Source of the DNA: RGIG8785 sp045655245
Lineage (GTDB): Bacteria; Bacillota; Clostridia; RGIG8785
NCBI GenBank assembly: GCA_045655245.1
Contig: JAZOOX010000016.1
Location: 1 to 6,530 of the forward strand
Length of the DNA stretch: 6,530 nucleotides
Direction of reading: 5' to 3'
This document shows, piece after piece, positions 1-4,059 of this stretch; positions within the stretch are counted from its first letter, which is position 1, and every line of letters starts with the position of its first letter. A program made the position numbers and the translations under genes. The notes beneath the pieces are model-generated. The model was not told the origin of the DNA and did no database searches. It was given only the letters and a program-made list of their open reading frames with translations.

Positions 1-59
1 ATGGCACAGACAACCGAAAAAATCTTTAAAGCTGTATCCCCTTGCCAAAAGTTCTTCAT
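1..59 (-). CDS. cdaR: CdaR/YbbR-type regulator of diadenylate cyclase, N-terminal fragment (cut by window edge)
   Basis: Only the first 19 codons are present, reading MKNFWQGDTALKIFSVVCA before the window ends. A short polar start followed by a turn into a hydrophobic stretch is how YbbR/CdaR proteins begin: one N-terminal membrane helix, then extracytoplasmic YbbR repeats, which lie outside the window. The ATG at 59-57 overlaps the cdaA stop codon in an ATGA arrangement. Its ribosome binding site, AAGGTG (73-68), lies inside the last codons of cdaA, so the two are probably translationally coupled. In Firmicutes cdaA-cdaR(-glmM) is a conserved operon in which CdaR binds and modulates CdaA at the membrane. 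Identity rests mainly on this position, because too little protein is visible for a domain match. glmM would be the expected next gene, but it cannot be seen. Confidence 0.8.
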   Translation of the reverse strand, partial: MKNFWQGDTALKIFSVVCA

Positions 60-898
60 TTCTTCTTCACCTTCCATAAAATGGGGTTCTTGCGGGTCTC
101 TTCTTTCGGCTGAATCAAAGACTTATGTAATGCACGTTTCAGCGTATCGGGATTCAGGTTTCGAGTCAGATCACCGTTTAACGCGATAGAAATTTTCCCC
201 GTTTCTTCGGAAACAACCACAACGATCGCATCAACGCTCTCGGACAAACCGATAGCGGCGCGGTGACGGGTGCCCAACTCCTGACTCAAATCCTCGTTTT
301 GGGTCAAAGGTAAAAAGCATCCCGCCGCAATCAAACGATTCTCGCGAACAACCAAAGCACCGTCGTGCAAGGGACTGTTTGGCATAAAGATGTTCATGAT
401 CAATTCCGCGCTGATCAGAGCATCTACCGTCGTTCCGGAACGGATAATGTCCCCGATATGGGTCTTTCTTTCCAAAACCAAAAGAGCACCGATTTTTTGT
501 TGCGCCATCTCTGCAACAGCCTGGACGATCTTGTCAATACTGACGACAAGTTCCTCCTCCGTAACATGTCCGTTAACCTGCAAGAAACTACCAAACTTAC
601 TACGTCCCATTTGCTCTAAGGCCCGTCTCAATTCCGGTTGAAACACCACTAAAAGAGCCAATATTCCTGTCTGTACCGCATTTTGCAAGATGAAGTTGAT
701 GGTGTTCAGCTGCAACCAAAAAAACACTTGCGCCGCAACCAAAAGAATGACAATACCCTTTATTAACTGTTCGGCGCGGGTATCACGAATCCACTTTGCT
801 GCCGTGTATACCACAAATGAAACCACAAGGATATCCACCACATCGGCAAAGCGGATTAAACCGATAGCCGGAAAATTCAAATACCAGCTACTAAACAC
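56..898 (-). CDS. cdaA: Membrane-bound diadenylate cyclase CdaA (c-di-AMP synthase)
   Basis: CdaA condenses two ATP into cyclic di-AMP, a second messenger controlling potassium and osmolyte transport and cell-wall homeostasis. The 280-residue length is typical of CdaA (about 270-280). The N-terminal third holds three hydrophobic helices (about residues 15-37, 45-65 and 67-88, using the start chosen here), followed by FQPELRRALEQMG, the usual link into the DAC domain. The DAC domain carries both catalytic signatures: PLHDGALVV (D179-G180-A181) and GTRHRAAIG (R211-H212-R213). Nothing essential is missing. I place the start at GTG 898-896, six bases after a strong GGAGGTG ribosome binding site. 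An in-frame GTG at 913 gives five more residues but would sit inside that site. The gene follows pta after 27 bp with no terminator between, and overlaps cdaR, so it is likely expressed from the pta promoter. The DisA family is excluded because of the N-terminal membrane helices and the lack of a HhH DNA-binding C-terminus. Confidence 0.96.
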   Translation of the reverse strand: MFSSWYLNFPAIGLIRFADVVDILVVSFVVYTAAKWIRDTRAEQLIKGIVILLVAAQVFFWLQLNTINFILQNAVQTGILALLVVFQPELRRALEQMGRSKFGSFLQVNGHVTEEELVVSIDKIVQAVAEMAQQKIGALLVLERKTHIGDIIRSGTTVDALISAELIMNIFMPNSPLHDGALVVRENRLIAAGCFLPLTQNEDLSQELGTRHRAAIGLSESVDAIVVVVSEETGKISIALNGDLTRNLNPDTLKRALHKSLIQPKEETRKNPILWKVKKK

Positions 899-904
899 GC
901 TGAA

Positions 905-911
905 CACCTCC
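905..911 (-). promoter_or_regulatory. Ribosome binding site that fixes the cdaA start
   Basis: GGAGGTG reads 911 to 905 on the minus strand and lies six bases (TTCAGC) before the GTG at 898. This is a near-perfect anti-16S match with good spacing. It argues against the upstream GTG at 913, which overlaps the site, and against the ATG at 917, whose frame closes after eight codons. Confidence 0.8.
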
Positions 912-925
912 ACTCATTTAAAAAT

Positions 926-1918
926 TTATGCCTGTGCCTGAACGGCAGTAATAGCAATAACACCAACGATATCATCTGCAGAGCAACCGCGAGACAAATC
1001 GTTAATCGGCTTTTTGATACCCTGGGTAATGGGACCGTAAGCTTCTGCCTTAGCCAGACGCTGAACCAGTTTATATCCGATATTACCCGCATTCAGGTCG
1101 GGGAAAATCAAAACGTTTGCATTGCCGGCAACAGCGGAATCGGGAGCCTTAGACTTGCCGACAGACTCAACGATTGCGGCATCCAACTGCAGTTCGCCGT
1201 CCAAATTCAGGTCAGGACGTTTTTCCTTTGCGATTTTGGTTGCATTAACAACTTTGTCAATCATTTCGCTCTTTGCGCTACCGTAAGTAGAATAGGACAA
1301 CAACGCAACGTTTGCAGTCTTACCAATCAAATTCTCAAAGCTCTTTGCGGAAGAAAGTGCGATTTCAGCCAGTTCCTCTTCATTGGGATTAGCAACCAGA
1401 CCACAGTCGCTAAATACGAAAATGCCGTCCTCGCCGTAAGCGCAATCCGGAACACACATTACAAAAAATGAAGATACCAGCTTGGTATCGGGAGCGGTTT
1501 TAACGGTCTGCAGCGCGCTGCGCATTACGTTTGCAGTAGAGTTTACCGCACCTGCTACCATACCGTCAGCCAGGTCGTTCTTAACCAGCATACAGCCATA
1601 GTACAAAGTATTCTTTAAAGTTTCGCGGGCCTGCTCGATGGTCATCCCCTTCGCTTTTCTCATTTCGCAGAACTGTGCAGCCAGTTCTTCAAAATTGTCA
1701 GCCTTCGCGGGGTCGATTACGGTTGCGCCCGAAATATCAAAGCCTGCAGCTTTTTCGCGGATTGCGTCCTCGTTACCAAGCAGGATCAGTTTTGCAATCC
1801 CCTGCTTTAAAACCTTGTCAGCCGCCTCGATGGTACGGATGTCTTCACCCTCGGCCAAAACAATCGTTTTGATGTCAGACTTTGCTTTTTCGATGGTTTT
1901 TTCTAAAAAATTACTCAT
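926..1918 (-). CDS. pta: Phosphate acetyltransferase (phosphotransacetylase)
   Basis: Pta interconverts acetyl-CoA plus phosphate with acetyl phosphate plus CoA in the cytoplasm. With acetate kinase it forms the acetate/ATP branch of fermentation. At 330 residues this is the short bacterial/archaeal form, a single PTA_PTB domain without the N-terminal DRTGG/BioD-like regions of E. coli Pta. Visible family stretches are the N-terminal IVLAEGEDIRTIEAADKVL (19-37), GMVAGAVNSTANVMRSALQ (119-137), FVFSDCGLVANPNEEELAEI (167-186), LLSYSTYGSAKS (206-217), DGELQLDAAIV (240-250), ANVLIFPDLNAGNIGYKLVQ (267-286) and PINDLSRGCSADDIV (304-318). Ser309, Arg310 and Asp316 coincide with the catalytic residues named for the Methanosarcina thermophila enzyme. 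The ATG at 1918 has GGGAG nine bases upstream. It is the first gene of the pta-cdaA-cdaR block and is divergent from tmcAL. No ackA lies beside it. Phosphotransbutyrylase is the nearest alternative, but these motifs fit Pta better. Confidence 0.97.
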   Translation of the reverse strand: MSNFLEKTIEKAKSDIKTIVLAEGEDIRTIEAADKVLKQGIAKLILLGNEDAIREKAAGFDISGATVIDPAKADNFEELAAQFCEMRKAKGMTIEQARETLKNTLYYGCMLVKNDLADGMVAGAVNSTANVMRSALQTVKTAPDTKLVSSFFVMCVPDCAYGEDGIFVFSDCGLVANPNEEELAEIALSSAKSFENLIGKTANVALLSYSTYGSAKSEMIDKVVNATKIAKEKRPDLNLDGELQLDAAIVESVGKSKAPDSAVAGNANVLIFPDLNAGNIGYKLVQRLAKAEAYGPITQGIKKPINDLSRGCSADDIVGVIAITAVQAQA

Positions 1919-1947
1919 TATGTATCTCTCCCTTCTTTTATTATTTT

Positions 1948-1976
1948 ATTATAACAGTTTCATTTCTGTTTCTCAA
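1948..1976 (-). promoter_or_regulatory. Promoter of pta-cdaA-cdaR (housekeeping sigma type)
   Basis: On the minus strand, TTGAGA (1976-1971) and a perfect TATAAT (1953-1948) are separated by 17 bases. A TG dinucleotide one base before the -10 makes it an extended -10. The predicted transcription start is near 1941, giving a leader of only about 22 nt, too short for a riboswitch. Confidence 0.82.
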
Positions 1977-2005
1977 GGGTTTTTCACAAAAAAAGAAAGA
2001 ACTGA

Positions 2006-2034
2006 TTGAATTTTTTTATATTTTATGGTAATAT
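2006..2034 (+). promoter_or_regulatory. Promoter of tmcAL (housekeeping sigma type)
   Basis: TTGAAT (2006-2011) and TAATAT (2029-2034) are 17 bases apart, with TG one base before the -10. An overlapping TATACT (2032-2037) is closer to the -10 consensus but sits 20 bases from the same -35. The start would fall near 2041, directly before the ribosome binding site AAAGGAG (2042-2048). It diverges from the pta promoter, with 29 bp between the two -35 elements. Confidence 0.68.
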
Positions 2035-2055
2035 ACTTGCGAAAGGAGTGTCCGT

Positions 2056-3156
2056 ATGAAGGTTTTAGGATTAATCTGTGAATTCAACCCGTTTCATAAC
2101 GGGCACCGTTATTTAATTGATAAAGCCAAAAGAGAAACCGCTTGTGATGCGGTTGTTGCCGTAATGAGCGGCAACTTCACCCAGCGTGGAACTCCTGCGA
2201 TAACCGACAAATACACACGTGCAGAAATCGCAATTTCAAACGGTGTCGATCTTGTGCTCGAACTACCTGCCGCATTTACATTGCACGCTGCACATTATTT
2301 TGCACTAAAAGGGGTCGAAACCCTGATCGCCACCGGAATTATCAACGTTATTGCCTTTGGCAGCGAATCGGGTGACATCCGGCTTTTACAAAAGGAAGCA
2401 GAATCCCCGGCGCAAATCCCCTGCTCCGACGCTACCTTTTCGGTGGCACGCGCCATTGCGGAGAATGCGAAAGATAATCGTATTTATACTCCTAACAACA
2501 TCCTTGGCATCGAATATCTGAGGGCGTTAAAAGTCTTTAACAGCTCCATTATCCCTTACACCTGTACCCGCATAGGCGTCAACCACGATGACAGTGCTCC
2601 GTCGCAGGAATTCGCTTCTGCTTCTTACCTGCGGGAGGAACTTTATCAAGGACGTCCCATCAGTTGCTATGCCCCTGAAATCGGCAATACTCCCGCCTCC
2701 CTCTCCGTTTGGGAGAGCATTGTCCTCTATCGATTACGAACGATGACTGCCGTGGATCTGGAAAAAGTTCCCTCCGTTGCAGAAGGTCTTCACAACCGCA
2801 TTCATAGTGCCGCAAAGGAAGCGTCTTCTTACGAGGAACTAATTTCTTTCATCAAGACCAAACGCTATACCCGTTCCCATATCGAGCGGATCCTTGCCTG
2901 TTCGGTTTTAGGCGTCAAGACTGAACATCTACAGCACAAGCCTTATTTACGTGTTTTGGCGGCAAACCAAGCGGGAACTGCTCTACTGCGCGCCATCAAA
3001 GCAAACTCCCCAATCATTACCAAAACCGCCGACGCGCCGTATCACCCTGTTTTAGAACACGAGTGTTGTGCAGAAGATATATACGCGCTTTTGTGTGGCA
3101 ATAAAAAGGGCAACACCGCCTATCGTCATTCCCCCAAAATAAAACAAGAAATTTAA
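2056..3156 (+). CDS. tmcAL: tRNA(Met) cytidine acetate ligase (TmcAL/YlbM family)
   Basis: TmcAL activates acetate with ATP to acetyl-AMP and transfers the acetyl group to C34 of elongator tRNA(Met), giving N4-acetylcytidine, which helps AUG decoding. It belongs to the HIGH-type nucleotidyltransferases. The sequence opens with the family signature GLICEFNPFHNGHRYLI, with the nucleotide-binding HNGH at 14-17. MSGNFTQRGTPAITDKYTRA (37-56), GVDLVLELPAAF (63-74), FGSESGD (101-107), TPNNILGIEYLRAL (145-158), TRIGVNHDD (171-179) and ASASYLRE (187-194) follow, all typical of the family. The C-terminal part (from about 200) is helical and ends in the usual EDIYALLCGN-type segment, so the protein looks complete although 366 residues is somewhat shorter than the usual 390-415. 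The ATG is preceded by AAAGGAG at seven bases. It has its own promoter, diverges from pta and is followed by a tRNA gene. Older annotations call this family a predicted nucleotidyltransferase. Confidence 0.93.
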   Translation: MKVLGLICEFNPFHNGHRYLIDKAKRETACDAVVAVMSGNFTQRGTPAITDKYTRAEIAISNGVDLVLELPAAFTLHAAHYFALKGVETLIATGIINVIAFGSESGDIRLLQKEAESPAQIPCSDATFSVARAIAENAKDNRIYTPNNILGIEYLRALKVFNSSIIPYTCTRIGVNHDDSAPSQEFASASYLREELYQGRPISCYAPEIGNTPASLSVWESIVLYRLRTMTAVDLEKVPSVAEGLHNRIHSAAKEASSYEELISFIKTKRYTRSHIERILACSVLGVKTEHLQHKPYLRVLAANQAGTALLRAIKANSPIITKTADAPYHPVLEHECCAEDIYALLCGNKKGNTAYRHSPKIKQEI

Positions 3157-3164
3157 AATTTCTC

Positions 3165-3193
3165 TTGCAATTCAAAAAAACTTGTGCTATAAT
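3165..3193 (+). promoter_or_regulatory. Promoter of tRNA-Ala
   Basis: TTGCAA (3165-3170) and a perfect TATAAT (3188-3193) are separated by 17 bases, with TG one base before the -10 (TGC-TATAAT). The predicted start near 3200 leaves a leader of about a dozen bases before the mature tRNA 5' end at 3213. No convincing terminator follows tmcAL, so read-through from tmcAL is also possible. Confidence 0.85.
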
Positions 3194-3212
3194 ACATTTT
3201 GTTCCACGTTAT

Positions 3213-3288
3213 GGGGGTGTGGCGCAGTTGGGAGCGCGTTTGACTGGCAGTCAAAAGGTCAGGGGTTCGAACCCCCTCATCTCCACCA
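3213..3288 (+). tRNA. tRNA-Ala(GGC)
   Basis: A complete 76-nt cloverleaf can be folded by eye. The acceptor stem pairs 3213-3219 with 3278-3284 and includes G3-U70, the alanine identity pair, plus a second wobble at 5-68. The D stem is GCGC/GCGC around AGTTGGGA (3222-3237). The anticodon stem TTTGA/TCAAA encloses CTGGCAG (3244-3250), giving anticodon GGC (3246-3248), which reads GCC and GCU alanine codons. The variable loop is AGGTC, and the T stem AGGGG/CCCCT encloses TTCGAAC. The discriminator is A at 3285 and the CCA end (3286-3288) is encoded. It is a single tRNA with its own promoter and terminator. Confidence 0.97.
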
Positions 3289-3324
3289 AAAAAAGAGACA
3301 AGTCATCGACTTGTCTCTTTTTTT
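3289..3324. terminator. Bidirectional intrinsic terminator between tRNA-Ala and folT
   Basis: A long inverted repeat is centred at 3306. The core arms AGAGACAAGTC (3294-3304) and GACTTGTCTCT (3308-3318) enclose a 3-nt loop. A-runs and T-runs flank the arms and extend the pairing to 3289-3323. On the plus strand the hairpin begins directly after the tRNA CCA and runs into TTTTTTT (3318-3324). On the minus strand it starts a few bases after the folT stop codon (3330-3328) and also runs into a T tract. It therefore fits termination for both converging transcripts. Confidence 0.93.
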
Positions 3325-3327
3325 GTT

Positions 3328-3861
3328 TTACTGAACTGCTTTTCGAACAATCTTTAATACCGCAAAAAGCAGGACGCCTTCAACGGGGAAACAAATCAGG
3401 TTTTTCAGCGCCCTCGTGGACAAAAGCGTGAAAAATCCGTTAATGCTCATTCCGTTCCAAATTGCAAGGGAAACCGTTGCAAAAATGGTATTGAAAAGCA
3501 TACACACGATAAACCGAACCAGCAAACAAACCCAGATATTAATTTTTCGACGGTAAAGTAAAAATCCGCATGCCAGACCGCTTAACATTTCTACCAAACA
3601 CAAAAGTGGGTTGATGCTGCCGTAAAAAATAACAGCACCGATAAAATCAATAATTCCACCCGCTATCATACCGACCAAAGGACCAAACAGCATGCAGATC
3701 GACATAAACGGCAGGAAGGTAAAGGTGATTTTCAAAAAGTCACTGGACAAGGGGCGCGTAATATACTCAACCACAATTGCCAATGCAATGAGGATTGCCG
3801 TTTGCGTCAGTGTCCTGACCGACTGTAATGACGCCAAAGACGATTTAAACTTTTCTTTCAT
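3328..3861 (-). CDS. folT: Folate ECF transporter S component
   Basis: This is the substrate-binding membrane subunit that pairs with the shared energy-coupling module (EcfA, EcfA', EcfT, not in this window) to import folates. The 177-residue protein is highly hydrophobic, with about six membrane segments (roughly 16-34, 46-60, 62-81, 85-103, 108-135 and 150-170). Characteristic parts are RTLTQTAILIALAIVVEYIT near the N-terminus, ITFTFLPFMSICMLFGPLVG (45-64), GGIIDFIGAVIF (68-79) and the short YRRK cytoplasmic loop (103-106), as in folate-family S components. The start is ATG 3861-3859, with AAAGGAG nine bases upstream. A longer in-frame reading to 3993 exists, but its extra 44 codons lie within the THF riboswitch and are not protein-like. 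Folate specificity is supported independently by that riboswitch. The gene follows ileS on the same strand after a 170-nt leader and ends at the shared terminator. Confidence 0.93.
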   Translation of the reverse strand: MKEKFKSSLASLQSVRTLTQTAILIALAIVVEYITRPLSSDFLKITFTFLPFMSICMLFGPLVGMIAGGIIDFIGAVIFYGSINPLLCLVEMLSGLACGFLLYRRKINIWVCLLVRFIVCMLFNTIFATVSLAIWNGMSINGFFTLLSTRALKNLICFPVEGVLLFAVLKIVRKAVQ

Positions 3862-3867
3862 AAATGA

Positions 3868-3907
3868 AAACTCCTTTCTGCTCGCTTCGCTACACAGAAA
3901 GGAGTTT
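3868..3907 (-). promoter_or_regulatory. Hairpin sequestering the folT Shine-Dalgarno (riboswitch expression platform)
   Basis: On the minus strand AAACTCCTTTCTG (3907-3895) is perfectly complementary to CAGAAAGGAGTTT (3880-3868) across a 14-nt loop. The 3' arm contains the folT ribosome binding site AAAGGAG, so forming this 13-bp helix would block translation. Only four T residues follow, interrupted by CA, so translation control is more likely than termination. The hairpin sits 19 nt after the THF aptamer. Confidence 0.85.
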
Positions 3908-3926
3908 CTTGTATACCCATCATATG

Positions 3927-4026
3927 TAGCAGCGGGATACGGAAACCGCACCGCAAGCATACGCTTTTCGTTTGTTGGCAATTCCCCGTCCAAACAACAC
4001 TTTACGCGCGGTCTCCTACTCTGCTA
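3927..4026 (-). promoter_or_regulatory. Tetrahydrofolate (THF) riboswitch aptamer controlling folT
   Basis: The 100-nt folT leader follows the known THF riboswitch layout. P1 is TAGCAG (4026-4021) with CTGCTA (3932-3927), followed by the conserved AGTAG. P2 is GGAGACCGC (4016-4008) with GCGGTTTCC (3949-3941), nine pairs with one G-U. After the conserved GCGTAAAGTG segment comes P3, TTGTTTGG (3997-3990) with CCAACAA (3978-3972) and one bulge. A small AAGC-GTAT-GCTT hairpin follows. The P3 loop GGGGA (3987-3983) can pair with TCCC (3937-3934) before P1, matching the THF pseudoknot. The primary sequence resembles the Eubacterium siraeum folT riboswitch from memory (GAGTAG, GCGTNAAGTG, ACGAA, GCGGTG, ATCC-CGCT). 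In this class, bound THF or dihydrofolate lowers expression. No covariance search was run. Confidence 0.92.
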
Positions 4027-4030
4027 ATAT

Positions 4031-4059
4031 CTTATATTTCTTTTACACGCTCAGCACAA
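4031..4059 (-). promoter_or_regulatory. Possible folT promoter overlapping the ileS stop codon
   Basis: On the minus strand TTGTGC (4059-4054) and TATAAG (4036-4031) are 17 bases apart. The -10 matches consensus at five of six bases and the -35 at three. Transcription would begin about 4025-4024, at the 5' strand of riboswitch helix P1. Both elements lie in the last ileS codons and stop. Co-transcription with ileS remains an alternative, since no terminator separates the two. Confidence 0.5.

Noticed and set aside
1..189. A 62-codon plus-strand frame at the left edge
   Set aside because: It lies antisense to the cdaR start and cdaA end, which are well supported; it has no family features.
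1638..2009. A 123-codon plus-strand frame opposite the start of pta
   Set aside because: It is a shadow of pta and the promoter region, with no ribosome binding site or recognisable domain. Its C-terminal part translates A/T-rich intergenic DNA.
3147..3163. Inverted repeat AGAAATT-TAA-AATTTCT over the tmcAL stop codon as a terminator
   Set aside because: The stem is short, almost all A-T, and has no T tract after it. It also abuts the tRNA promoter -35 box.
3165..3431. An 88-codon plus-strand open frame containing GGVAQLGARLTGSQKVRGSN
   Set aside because: It is a translation of the tRNA-Ala gene and terminator. This peptide is a familiar spurious product of reading tRNA genes as protein, and no ribosome binding site precedes it.
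3862..3993. N-terminal extension of FolT by 44 codons from an ATG at 3993
   Set aside because: The stretch is occupied by the THF riboswitch and the SD hairpin, is not membrane-protein-like, and the ATG at 3861 has the proper AAAGGAG site.
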